A stretch of 37,838 nucleotides of DNA from Streptomyces sp. 8L. GTDB lineage: Bacteria > Actinomycetota > Actinomycetes > Streptomycetales > Streptomycetaceae. Below, one piece after another: positions 16,061-23,561 of this stretch. The stretch spans positions 1-37,838 of the forward strand of contig NZ_JAIUKE010000080.1 in NCBI RefSeq assembly GCF_020176795.1, in the 5' to 3' direction. The notes under the pieces are model-generated. The model searched no databases and was not told the origin of the DNA. It was given only the letters and a program-made list of their open reading frames with translations. A program made the position numbers and the translations under genes. Numbering within the stretch: position 1 is the first letter of the stretch; every line of letters begins with the position of its first letter.

Positions 16061-16606
16061 ATGAGTTTTTCCTCTGACCTCGTCCTCAAGGCCCGACTCG
16101 ACGCGCGTGACGCGCAGATCATGACCCGCGACGTCGACAGCTACCTCGCCGCCGCTGCCGCACCCACACTGACGCCCGAGGCGGTCGCCGAGTGGGTCGA
16201 GCGGGCCTGGCGCCTGGCCCCGCGCGGGGACTGGCTGGCCTGGGGCAGCAGCGGCACCCCACTGTCCGGCCAGGTGATCGCCGCGCATGCCCGCGCCGCC
16301 GCGGACATCCTGCGCACCGCGGGCTGGAACCCCGACGTTGTAGCAGGCCGCGGCTTGCGGGACGCCCTCGTCTACGCCGAACGCCTCGACGTCGACGGCG
16401 GGTTCAGCATGGACACGCGAATGGCGGTCGGGGAGATCGTCGGCCTCCTGGTCCGCGCGGCGACCGGGGCCCCGCACGTCTACTACGAGATGTGGGACGC
16501 GCACCCCTCCCGCACGGTGCAGGACGTGCTGCAGATCCTCGACGTCGCCGCCGCCTTCGCCCTCACCTACACGCCCGGCACCGTGTCGTCAGGGCAGGCT
16601 GCCTGA
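16061..16606 (+). CDS. Hypothetical protein, helical, DUF6197-like
   Basis: 181 residues with a GGAG site 9 nt upstream of the ATG. The protein is predicted helical throughout: MTRDVDSYLAAAAAPT, WVERAWRLAPRGDWLAWG, AAADILRTAGWNPDVVAGRGLRDALVYA, then MAVGEIVGLLVRAATG and TVQDVLQILDVAAAFAL. The ILRTAGW-x-G-L-x-DAL arrangement is reminiscent of the DUF6197 family found in many actinomycetes, but the match is from memory. No catalytic motif is seen. It sits in the small-gene operon of the element. Confidence 0.7.
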   Translation: MSFSSDLVLKARLDARDAQIMTRDVDSYLAAAAAPTLTPEAVAEWVERAWRLAPRGDWLAWGSSGTPLSGQVIAAHARAAADILRTAGWNPDVVAGRGLRDALVYAERLDVDGGFSMDTRMAVGEIVGLLVRAATGAPHVYYEMWDAHPSRTVQDVLQILDVAAAFALTYTPGTVSSGQAA

Positions 16607-16610
16607 CGCG

Positions 16611-16838
16611 GTGAGCAGAGCAATGAGCCGGGAGCATCAGCTCGTGCCCGACCGCCCGGCACGTATGACGGATCTCTACGACCGGTACATGACGGCAGCC
16701 AAGATCCACCGCGCGCACGGCGAGTCCTGCGACGCCTGCCGACCCGACGCCCCGTGCAAGACGGGCCGGCCGCTGTGGGAGCGCTTCACCCGCCTCCAGG
16801 ACGCCTACCTCGCCGAACTGCGCCAACAGCAGCACTGA
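16611..16838 (+). CDS. Small hypothetical protein with Cys motif
   Basis: About 75 residues from GTG 16611, or 71 from ATG 16623; neither has a strong ribosome site. The core is amphipathic helix (LYDRYMTAAKIHRAHGES) followed by CDACRPDAPCKTG, a possible zinc-binding pair, and another helix (LWERFTRLQDAYLAELRQQ). This pattern is common in small proteins of Streptomyces mobile elements. It lies 4 nt after the preceding gene and 13 nt before the next, clearly part of the same operon. Function unknown. Confidence 0.65.
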   Translation: MSRAMSREHQLVPDRPARMTDLYDRYMTAAKIHRAHGESCDACRPDAPCKTGRPLWERFTRLQDAYLAELRQQQH

Positions 16839-16851
16839 CCAGGAGATTGCC

Positions 16852-17283
16852 ATGTTCCCTCGCATCGACACTGCGCCCGACGTCCTCACCACGATCAAGG
16901 AGTCGGTGCGCGAGCACCGCAGGCACCTCGCCAGCGGCAGCCGGTACGTCTCCCGCTACGGCACCGACAGGGAGACGGTGGGCCGCTACCAGGCGGTTGC
17001 GGACGCGGTCGTGGAGGCCGAGCTGCACATCGAGTTCGGGACGCGTTCCGGCCGGGCCTCGAACTGGACCGAGGAGCACACGGTCGCCTTCACGGCGGTC
17101 GCGCGCTGCACCGGGCACGGCTGCACCGACCCCACGCACCAGAGCGCGAAGGGCGAGGTGTTCCTGCTGGACGCGGACGCCGACGAGACCGCCCCGAACG
17201 CGCTCCCGCTGATCGCCACGGCCCGCGCCTGGGCGCAGAAGCACGCCGAGACCTGCCGCGCCCTGCCCTACACCGGCCGCTGA
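16852..17283 (+). CDS. Hypothetical protein
   Basis: 143 residues; the ATG at 16852 follows AGGAGATTGCC. The protein is soluble with a helical N-terminal half (PDVLTTIKESVREHRRHLASGS, then ETVGRYQAVADAVVEAELHIEFG) and a C-terminal part with CTGHGCTDPTHQ and a final helix with one more Cys (HAETCRAL). No known domain is recognised. It sits between the small Cys-motif gene and the SpdB-like membrane protein, 48 nt from the latter. Confidence 0.7.
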   Translation: MFPRIDTAPDVLTTIKESVREHRRHLASGSRYVSRYGTDRETVGRYQAVADAVVEAELHIEFGTRSGRASNWTEEHTVAFTAVARCTGHGCTDPTHQSAKGEVFLLDADADETAPNALPLIATARAWAQKHAETCRALPYTGR

Positions 17284-17331
17284 CCACCGCCGCCTGCCCA
17301 GCAGGCGATCTCGCAGGAAGGAAGAACGAGC

Positions 17332-18534
17332 ATGGATTGGAAGAAGTGGACGGGGCGCTGCACGCCGCGCGGGATGGTGCTCCTCATCCTGGGGGCCTTC
17401 ACCCTGGGCGTCGCGTCGATGTCGGTCAGGGCGAGCTACCAGGTCCTGGACCCGCACTTCGGACTGTGGGCCGCGCCGACGGTCGCCGCCCTGGACGCGT
17501 TGTGGATTGTCTTCCAGGCGACGGAGATCCTGGCCGGCAACAACAGCTCACGCGTGCGACCGGTGCGCTGGGCAGGCCTGGCACTGACCCTGGTCAACGC
17601 GGCCATCCCCACGACGGAATTGCTGCAGCACGCCGACAAGGCGGCCGGGTTCGACATGGCCTACGTGTTGACGCCTGTGGCCATCGTGTTGACCAAGCTG
17701 GCCTGGAAGCTTGTCCTGCCCTCGCTCGGGCGCAAAGTCTCCGACAAGACCCGTGAGTCGATCGATGAACGGCGCCAGAAGGTCGCGGACCGCCTGGAGG
17801 TCATGGAGGCCGACGCGGCGCACCGTATCGAGCTGCTGCAGGCCGCGACCCATCTGGAACGGCGTGTGGCCAGGGCGGAGACGGCATATCGCCGGTCCAC
17901 CCTCAAGACCCGCCAGAGGACGACCGAGGCCCTGCACAAGCAGGCCCAGGCCACCGAGAAGACCATCCAGGGCAAGCCGCTGCCGGCGGCCGTCGCGGCC
18001 ATCACGCTGCCGGACCTCGACACGTGGGAGCCCGGCACGCGCGCCCTGGACGCGTTCGGCACGCTCGCCCTGCCCGCCGGGTCGGGGCCGGAAGACTCCG
18101 GCACGGTTACCGGCACGGCAACATCCGACCGTCACGGCGACGGCACGCAGGTCAACACGGGTGCGGCAGGCGAAGCGGCACAGGGCGGCACACCGGCACA
18201 CCCGCAGACTCCGCCCGTCACGCTCACTGAGCTTGCCGCTGTAGCGGGTGTGCCGGTCCCGGAGACCGGCGAGCAGCTGACCGACGAACAGCTCGACGTG
18301 GTGCTGCGCCACCTGCGTTACCGCGAGGACCCGCCGCGCAGCTACCGCCAGGCGCGCGATGAGTTCCGTGAGGCCGGCTTCGTCGGCAGCGAGGAGCGCA
18401 TCCGGCGCTCCTTCGGCGTGCTGATGTCCAAGGAGGAAACCACGCCCGCGGACGTCGGCCGTAGCGCGTCGGCGGCCCGTAGCGCCGAGGACGACGGCAC
18501 GGCGGATGACGACTCGGAGGACGCCCGAGCCTGA
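17332..18534 (+). CDS. SpdB-like membrane protein with DUF2637 region
   Basis: Probably a plasmid-spread protein that helps distribute the element between hyphal compartments after TraB transfer. The 400-residue protein has four hydrophobic helices: about 14-31 (MVLLILGAFTLGVASM), 46-65, 79-95 and 108-128. A charged coiled coil (about 135-215) follows, then a Thr/Gly-rich linker (about 245-300) and a C-terminal helical domain (about 315-380, LTDEQLDVVLRHLRYREDP, SYRQARDEFREAGFVGSEERIRRSF) resembling a winged-helix-type tail. The ATG has AGGAAGGAAG upstream. A strong terminator-like hairpin follows, so traB is probably expressed from a separate signal. Confidence 0.82.
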   Translation: MDWKKWTGRCTPRGMVLLILGAFTLGVASMSVRASYQVLDPHFGLWAAPTVAALDALWIVFQATEILAGNNSSRVRPVRWAGLALTLVNAAIPTTELLQHADKAAGFDMAYVLTPVAIVLTKLAWKLVLPSLGRKVSDKTRESIDERRQKVADRLEVMEADAAHRIELLQAATHLERRVARAETAYRRSTLKTRQRTTEALHKQAQATEKTIQGKPLPAAVAAITLPDLDTWEPGTRALDAFGTLALPAGSGPEDSGTVTGTATSDRHGDGTQVNTGAAGEAAQGGTPAHPQTPPVTLTELAAVAGVPVPETGEQLTDEQLDVVLRHLRYREDPPRSYRQARDEFREAGFVGSEERIRRSFGVLMSKEETTPADVGRSASAARSAEDDGTADDDSEDARA

Positions 18535-18540
18535 AATCTC

Positions 18541-18612
18541 TGCCTGAGCCCGCCTCAGGCACTGTCCGGCACCACCAGTGAGGGCCAGCCCGCGCACCCT
18601 GCGGGCTGGCCC
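18541..18612 (+). terminator. Double hairpin terminator after the SpdB-like gene
   Basis: TGCCTGAG / CTCAGGCA (18541-18561, 8-bp stem, 5-nt loop) is followed by a perfect 12-bp stem GGGCCAGCCCGC / GCGGGCTGGCCC (18582-18612, 7-nt loop) and then TT. It lies 6 nt after the stop codon. The second stem is one of the strongest in the window and should end most transcription from the small-gene operon. Confidence 0.75.
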
Positions 18613-18805
18613 TTGCTGCGACTGCCGGAACCACAGCAATGCAGTCGAAGTGGTGCAGACCCGGTGAGCGACCTCGCGAGCGCCCGACAGGGCGCAGACC
18701 GATCAGGCAGACCCGGCGAGCATCCCGAACCCGAAAAGCCCTGCCGTCGCAGGCACGCCTGCCCGTGTGGGCTCGTGGATTCCATGATCAACATAAGGAG
18801 GCGGT

Positions 18806-20440
18806 GTGGGGAAGCAGTCTCCCGAAGCCGAGCAAGAGGTGTATGCGCAACTCGCGGGGGCGATCGGCGGTGTGGCGATCGCGGCCGGCTGCCTGGCAGC
18901 GCTGAAGAACGCGCTGGGTGTGCCCTGGTGGGCGACTTTGCTGGTCGCAGCCGGGATCCTGGTCGCCCTCGGCTACGGCATCTACAAGCTCCGGGCCCTG
19001 TTCAACCGGTGGAAGAACGGCGAACTCCGCAAGGGCAAGCAGCAAGCTGCTGCCACGGCTGTAGCCAGCCCACAGACGGCCGTGGATGGCACCCAGGCTG
19101 TCGAGGACGTGCCGGTGCATCCGGGGCTGACGTCGGCGCTGGTGACGGCCGGCGTCCTCGGACGGGACGAGGTGATCCGGGCTGACGAGGTCAGCGTGGA
19201 GAAGGTCAAGACCGGCACGGTCTACGACTTCCTCGTTCCCCGCGGCCGCACCTACGCGGACGTCGAGCGCCGCCTGGCTCAGGTGGCGGGAACGTTCGGC
19301 GTGACCCGCCTGCATACAACGCTGGAGCGCAGCTACGACACGGAGCGCCGGGCGCGGCTGTTGGTGCTGGACGAGCCGCCGTTCACCCGCGCGTTTTCGA
19401 CGCCTACGCGTGCGGAGATCGAGGCGTTCGACGGGGTCCCGTTCGGCCACGACGTCACGGGCCGGCTCGCTGGAGTGCCGACGTTCGACAAGGCCTCCCT
19501 GCTGATCGGTGGAATGACGCAGCGGGGCAAGACGACGCTGATCAACGGGATCATCGCGTGCCTGCTGATCGCCTACGGCGAGTTCGACCTGTATCTGCTC
19601 GACGGGAAATTCTGCGGTCTGGCGAAATTCTCGAAAATCGCCACACGCTATGAGGCATCCGATGATCCGGTTGTCTTCGAGAGCATGACCGACGAGCTGA
19701 ATAGGCGCTCTGAGCGGCGCTACAAAAAAATGCAGGAAGCGATCCGCGAGCGCCAGCCCGCGCCGACGTTTAAGCCGGTGTTCTTCATTGTGGACGAAGC
19801 CGCCGACTTCTTCGCTAGCGACGGATCCAAGGAAGGGGCAGAACAGGCAAGGAGGATCACCGAAAAGGCACGCTCCCTGGTCGCGAAATGTCTGGAGTCA
19901 GGCATTTCCACGGTCCTGCTGACGCAACGCCCTGCCACCAATGCCATTCCCGTGCAAGTGCGGGATCAGTTCCTTTACCGCATGTGCATGTATGTGGCAT
20001 CGGAAGGGACCGTGAAAGTCACGCTCGGAGACACGTACTTCGAGACTGTGGCACCGATCAATGCAGCCCTGCTCAACCCAGATATCAAGGGTCAGGGCGT
20101 CCTGTTCGCGAACGGCCGCTCCACGCTCCTTCGCGGATTCAACTTCGACGACAAGTTCGTCTGGGACGTCGTGGACAAAGTCAGAGACCGAAAAAGCGAG
20201 GTCCTCGAAACGGCGCCACCCTCTCCACTCAAGCAGGCCATCGACCTCATGCGGGATAAGGGCGTCGAGTTCATGCCTACCGCTGAGTTGGCCCCGGCGC
20301 TCGGAGTCGAAGAGACAGGACCAGTAATGCAGGGGCGGCGACTTTCGCCTCTGCTCGGCGCTGCGGCGGGCAAGGACGAGAAGGGGGTGCGGGGCTACCA
20401 CCTCGCGGACCTCACGGCAGCGCTTATGTCCGGTTCGTGA
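18806..20440 (+). CDS. traB: TraB-type FtsK/SpoIIIE DNA translocase
   Basis: Septal DNA pump that moves double-stranded element DNA between mycelia, the only essential transfer protein in Streptomyces conjugation. The GTG at 18806 has AAGGAGG 5 nt upstream. Of 544 residues, about 17-35 and 43-60 are membrane helices. The RecA-like motor has Walker A in GGMTQRGKTT (235-244), DLYLLDGKFCGL near 261, Walker B in FFIVDEAADFF (326-336), and the conserved LLTQRPATNAIP near 371. The C-terminal part (about 470-544) may be the helix-turn-helix that recognises clt repeats. The second half of the gene is less GC-rich than its neighbours. It ends 40 nt before a G tract. Confidence 0.92.
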   Translation: MGKQSPEAEQEVYAQLAGAIGGVAIAAGCLAALKNALGVPWWATLLVAAGILVALGYGIYKLRALFNRWKNGELRKGKQQAAATAVASPQTAVDGTQAVEDVPVHPGLTSALVTAGVLGRDEVIRADEVSVEKVKTGTVYDFLVPRGRTYADVERRLAQVAGTFGVTRLHTTLERSYDTERRARLLVLDEPPFTRAFSTPTRAEIEAFDGVPFGHDVTGRLAGVPTFDKASLLIGGMTQRGKTTLINGIIACLLIAYGEFDLYLLDGKFCGLAKFSKIATRYEASDDPVVFESMTDELNRRSERRYKKMQEAIRERQPAPTFKPVFFIVDEAADFFASDGSKEGAEQARRITEKARSLVAKCLESGISTVLLTQRPATNAIPVQVRDQFLYRMCMYVASEGTVKVTLGDTYFETVAPINAALLNPDIKGQGVLFANGRSTLLRGFNFDDKFVWDVVDKVRDRKSEVLETAPPSPLKQAIDLMRDKGVEFMPTAELAPALGVEETGPVMQGRRLSPLLGAAAGKDEKGVRGYHLADLTAALMSGS

Positions 20441-20480
20441 CTCGCCTCGGATCTGCCGGGCCATCTGCCAGGCATCCGCC

Positions 20481-20508
20481 GGGGGGGGGGGGGGGGGGGG
20501 GGGCCCCC
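20481..20508. other. G tract, probable assembly join
   Basis: Twenty-three consecutive Gs followed by five Cs. On the left is the end of traB and a short tail. On the right the sequence resumes inside the coding sequence of an unrelated esterase on the opposite strand. A run of this length is far beyond anything else in coding or intergenic DNA here and matches a false bridge between contigs. Confidence 0.8.
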
Positions 20509-20670
20509 GTACGCGGTCGCCTCGAAGCAGGAGGTGAAGGGCGCGCGCGGCTGCGGGGCGGCGAAGGCACCTGCTGGGTAGGGCGCTTGGGCGTAGGGAA
20601 TGCCGAGGTAGGCGGTGTGGGTCTCGCGGGTGATGCCCGCGATGCGACCGCAGGGAGCGTTGACAGACAC
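20504..20670 (-). CDS. Partial type-B carboxylesterase (N-terminal 55 residues)
   Basis: Only the first part of a para-nitrobenzyl-esterase-type hydrolase is present. It begins with GTG 20670, giving MSVNAPCGRIAG, and continues ITRETHTAYLGIPYAQAPYP and ATAYGG, the classic N-terminal G-x-IxG...GIPYA-x-xP pattern of the carboxylesterase family. The frame then enters the G tract at 20508, so the catalytic Ser-Glu-His residues are missing. The MFS gene upstream on the same strand ends about 145 nt before its start. The gene is probably intact in the real genome. Confidence 0.75.
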
Positions 20671-20760
20671 GGGGGTGCTTCTTTCTTCGCGGTGGCTTCA
20701 GTCGGAGGAAGGCGCACGGGGTTCGTTCGTGCCGGCCGGCCGGTCGTGCGGTGGTGGTGT

Positions 20761-20835
20761 CGGACTCAGTGGTCCTCGGCGTTGGCGGACTCAGTCGTCC
20801 TGGGCGTTGGCGGACTCAGTCGTCCTGGGCCGGGG
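20761..20835. repeat. Three tandem 25-bp units across the MFS gene's 3' end
   Basis: The unit CGGACTCAGTCGTCCTGGGC plus GTTGG or a close variant occurs at 20761-20785, 20786-20810 and 20811-20835. The last copy contains the stop codon and final codons of the MFS gene (read on the - strand), so the end of the gene has been duplicated twice downstream. The first copy differs by two bases. Slippage duplication is the simplest explanation. Confidence 0.85.
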
Positions 20836-22303
20836 TCGCCGCCGCGGTGTTCTGGGCGGGCTTGAGGCGCAGGGCAAGGGCGGCAGTGGCGAGGCTGAGG
20901 GCCGCGATGGCGTAGAAGGCGACGCGGTAGCCCTCGACGACCGCCGTGTTGCCGCCGGCGGTGCTGTGGCTGGTGACGGTGGCAGCGATGGTGACCAGGG
21001 CGGCCAGGCCGAGGGCGGCGCCCAGCTGGCGGCACATGTTGATCAGTCCGGAGGCGACGCCCGCGTTGCGCGGATCGATGCCGCTGGTCGAGGCGACGAT
21101 CGCGGGCATCATCGTCAGGCTGGTGCCCGCACCGACGACCACGGTGGGCAGCAGCACACCGGCGACGTAACCGGAGTGGACGGGAAGCCGCCCCACCCAG
21201 ACCAGACCCGCCGCGGCGATGATGCCGCCGATCACCACCAGGCGGCGCGCGCCGATGACGGGGATCAGCTTCTGCGACAGGAGGACTCCGATACTGATGA
21301 CCGCGACCATGGGCAGCAGGGACAGTCCGGTGCGGACGGGGCTCCGGCCCAGAATCTGCTGCAAATACAGCGACAGGAAGAACAGCGGTGCGGTGATGAC
21401 GGCGCCCATGCACAGCGTGAGGACGTTGCCCACGCGCACATTGGCGATGGAGAAGATCCCCAGTGGGACGAGCGGATCGCTGCCGCGGCGCTCGATCGCC
21501 ACGAACACCGCGAGCAGCAGCACGCCGGCCACCAGGGAGACGATCACGCGGGGCGCTCCCCACCCCGCGCCGGGTGCGGCCGAGACGCCGTAGACGAGTG
21601 TCGCGGCCGACAGCGTCACGGTGATCGCACCGGGAAGATCGATTCGAGAGCGGCGCTGCCCGGTCGCGGTCGGTGCCAGGCACACCATGCCGGCGCTCAG
21701 CAGGCCGACGCCGATGGGGACGTTGACCAGCATCACCCACCGCCAGCTCAGTTGCGCCAGCAGTCCGCCGGCCACGATGCCCGCGGCACCGGCGCTGGAG
21801 GCGGCGACACCCCACCACGTCATGGCCCGGGTACGTTGGGAGGGCTCGGTGTGACTGGCGGTGATCAGGCTGAGGCTGGACGGCGCGAGTGCCGCCGCCC
21901 CCGCGCCCTGCACCACCCGGGCCGCCAGCAGCATCCATCCGTCCTGTGCCAGCCCGCCGGCCAGCGAGGCGAGCGAGAAGACGACGAGCCCGGCCTGGAA
22001 GACGCGGCGGCGCCCGAACAGGTCGCCGGCACGCGCGGCGAACAGCAGCAGACCACCGAAGGCGACCAGGTAGCCGTTGACCACCCACTGCTGCGCGGAG
22101 GCTGACAGGCCGAGGCCCGCCTTCATGGACGGCAGCGCCACGTTCACGATGGAGGAGTCCAGCACCACCATGAACTGCGCCACGCACGCCACAGCCGCGA
22201 CGGCGGCGAGCGCGACACCGGGCCTGGCCACACCGTTCGAGGGGTCGGCATCGGGCGGGGCAACCGCGCCGACGCTCGGAGAGAAGTGTGATCGACTGGC
22301 CAT
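20816..22303 (-). CDS. MFS drug exporter, DHA2 (EmrB/QacA) type
   Basis: Proton-driven efflux protein of 495 residues with about 14 hydrophobic helices, the usual layout of this family. Motif A is visible as RAGDLFGRRRVF near residue 85. The motif-C region GGLLAQLSWRWVMLVNVPIGV is present near 165, and helix 1 carries the typical VVLDSSIVNVALP. The start is ATG 22303 with GAGGGG 8 nt upstream; a longer frame to 22423 would run through the operators. It is divergent from a TetR gene and the shared gap holds two copies of a palindrome. This is the classic arrangement of an efflux pump under its own repressor. Confidence 0.92.
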   Translation of the reverse strand: MASRSHFSPSVGAVAPPDADPSNGVARPGVALAAVAAVACVAQFMVVLDSSIVNVALPSMKAGLGLSASAQQWVVNGYLVAFGGLLLFAARAGDLFGRRRVFQAGLVVFSLASLAGGLAQDGWMLLAARVVQGAGAAALAPSSLSLITASHTEPSQRTRAMTWWGVAASSAGAAGIVAGGLLAQLSWRWVMLVNVPIGVGLLSAGMVCLAPTATGQRRSRIDLPGAITVTLSAATLVYGVSAAPGAGWGAPRVIVSLVAGVLLLAVFVAIERRGSDPLVPLGIFSIANVRVGNVLTLCMGAVITAPLFFLSLYLQQILGRSPVRTGLSLLPMVAVISIGVLLSQKLIPVIGARRLVVIGGIIAAAGLVWVGRLPVHSGYVAGVLLPTVVVGAGTSLTMMPAIVASTSGIDPRNAGVASGLINMCRQLGAALGLAALVTIAATVTSHSTAGGNTAVVEGYRVAFYAIAALSLATAALALRLKPAQNTAAATPAQDD

Positions 22304-22323
22304 GGCTGTGCCCCTCAAAGTTT

Positions 22324-22373
22324 CCGGATAGCCTGTCCGGCAAGCGTACGGCGATCGCGGATAGGCTGTCCAC
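22324..22373. promoter_or_regulatory. Two TetR operator copies between exporter and regulator
   Basis: CCGGATAGCCTGTCCGG (22324-22340) and GCGGATAGGCTGTCCAC (22357-22373) share a GGATAG-x-CTGTCC core. Each is a near-palindrome, and their centres are 33 bp apart, three helical turns on the same DNA face. They cover the region where both divergent promoters must lie. The adjacent TetR protein is the obvious ligand. Confidence 0.7.
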
Positions 22374-22434
22374 TTGTGAGGTGCGAGCCCGCCCGGCAGG
22401 GGCCCAGAGCACGAGCGACACACGCGGAGGAACC

Positions 22435-22998
22435 ATGGAGGAAAACAGGGCGGCGTTCCCGAAGAGGCGTGCTGCCGCGGAACGCAATCGCGCCAAGATC
22501 CTCGACGCGGCCCGCGAGGCGTTCGCCGCCCCCGCCCCGGACATCTCCATGGCGGAGATCGCCCGCCGCGCCGGAGTGGGGATGGCCACCTTGTACCGCA
22601 ACTTCCCCGGCCGCCAGGAACTCCTCGAAGCCCTCTACGCCGACGAAGTCGACCAGATCTGTGCCGCCGCCACCATCGAACCCGGCGAGAGCGCGGCAGC
22701 CGCCCTCACCGCCTGGCTGCGTCTGCAGATCGCCTTCATCCCGCACAAGCGGCTCATCATCTCCGAACTGCTGGAGCACACCGACCGGGACGACATCACC
22801 AGCCATCGCGCCCGCGCCGTGGACGCGGGCCGTCCCCTGCTGACCGCGGCCCAGGAAGCGGGGCAGATTCGCGACGACCTGACTCTGGAGCAGATCTTCG
22901 ACCTGATCGTCGCCGTCGCCAAGATCAATGAAACCCCCGACTACCTGCACCCCCTCTTCGCCACCATTCTCGACGGCCTGCATCGGACGACGGCATGA
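22435..22998 (+). CDS. TetR-family repressor of the divergent exporter
   Basis: 187 residues from ATG 22435, with GCGGAGGAA 3-7 nt upstream. The N-terminal helix-turn-helix is clear: RAKILDAAREAFAA, then MAEIARRAGVGMATLYRNFPGRQELLEALY (residues about 22-70). The remaining all-helical part is the ligand domain. Divergent orientation and the twin operators in the gap indicate it represses the MFS exporter and itself until a toxic compound binds. The inducer is unknown. Confidence 0.9.
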   Translation: MEENRAAFPKRRAAAERNRAKILDAAREAFAAPAPDISMAEIARRAGVGMATLYRNFPGRQELLEALYADEVDQICAAATIEPGESAAAALTAWLRLQIAFIPHKRLIISELLEHTDRDDITSHRARAVDAGRPLLTAAQEAGQIRDDLTLEQIFDLIVAVAKINETPDYLHPLFATILDGLHRTTA

Positions 22999-23255
22999 CG
23001 GGGCGCAGGCCGATGGCGGCCGGGACACCGGCGGTGAAGCCGTAGCGGCCGGGCGGGTTCAGGTCGCGGTGCTTGAGCGGGGACAGGCGGGAGATGTCCT
23101 CGTCGCGGATCTCACGGCCCTCGGCGCGGAGCCGGCCGACGGCGGCGTCGATGTCATGCGTGGTCCAGAGCACGACGGCCTCCATGCCGTCCTGGTACAC
23201 ACCCGGTGGATGGTGCCGCGCTTGCCCTGGCACACGGCGCCCAGGATCGGGCCAC
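22996..23255 (-). pseudogene. Remnant of a Tn3-family transposase C-terminus
   Basis: Read on the - strand, about 23200 to 22996 encodes VYQDGMEAVVLW, then IDAAVGRLRAEGREIRDED, ISRLSPLKHRDLNPPGRYGF. This is the very conserved C-terminal end of Tn3-type transposases (normally RLSPL-x-H-x-HIN-x-LGRYSF). The preceding piece GQGKRGTIHR is in another frame (about 23250-23200), and the normal block between DGME and VVLW is deleted. It is frameshifted and internally deleted, hence dead. No inverted terminal repeat was found nearby. Confidence 0.7.
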
Positions 23256-23320
23256 CTTCGCCGCGCGATCGCCGCCTGCCCGAGGACGTCGGAACCGGCC
23301 GGCTCTCGCCAACGGGAGCC

Positions 23321-23494
23321 GACGCGGGCTGCTCGACCTCAGCGGCACCTCGACATGTCCGGCCCCGAAGGAAGTGCCGACGCGGGCTGCCCGACCTCGG
23401 CAGCACCTCGACATGTCCGGCCCCAGAGGAAGTACCGACGCGGCCTGCCCGACCTCAGCGGCACCTCAACATGTTCGGCCCCGAAGGAAGCTCG
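23321..23494. repeat. Three tandem 58-bp repeats
   Basis: Units at 23321-23378, 23379-23436 and 23437-23494 each start GACGCGG(G/C)CTGC and contain GACCTCRGC, AGCACCTC or GGCACCTC, RACATGTYCGGCCCC and GAAGGAAG or GAGGAAGT. Differences are scattered single bases. The length is not a multiple of three, so it is not a protein repeat. Each unit has a central ACATGT palindrome. It lies between transposase debris and the end of a response-regulator gene. Confidence 0.85.
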
Positions 23495-23561
23495 GAAGGC
23501 GCCAGTGGCATCGACCGGGGACAACTCGCGGGCCGCGCGTCACGCAGCGGGCTTGGCCGGG

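Noticed and set aside
15813..16064. ATG-started frame overlapping the helical frame at 15809
   Set aside because: The translation is Pro/Arg/Thr-rich and low-complexity. It cannot be fully excluded, but the other phase looks more like a protein.
22304..22423. Longer MFS start at 22423
   Set aside because: The extra 40 residues run across the twin operators and are not hydrophobic or conserved-looking; ATG 22303 has GAGGGG upstream.
20766..22601. 611-codon frame overlapping the MFS gene in another phase
   Set aside because: Its translation is Arg-rich without helices, while the neighbouring phase encodes a clear 14-helix transporter.
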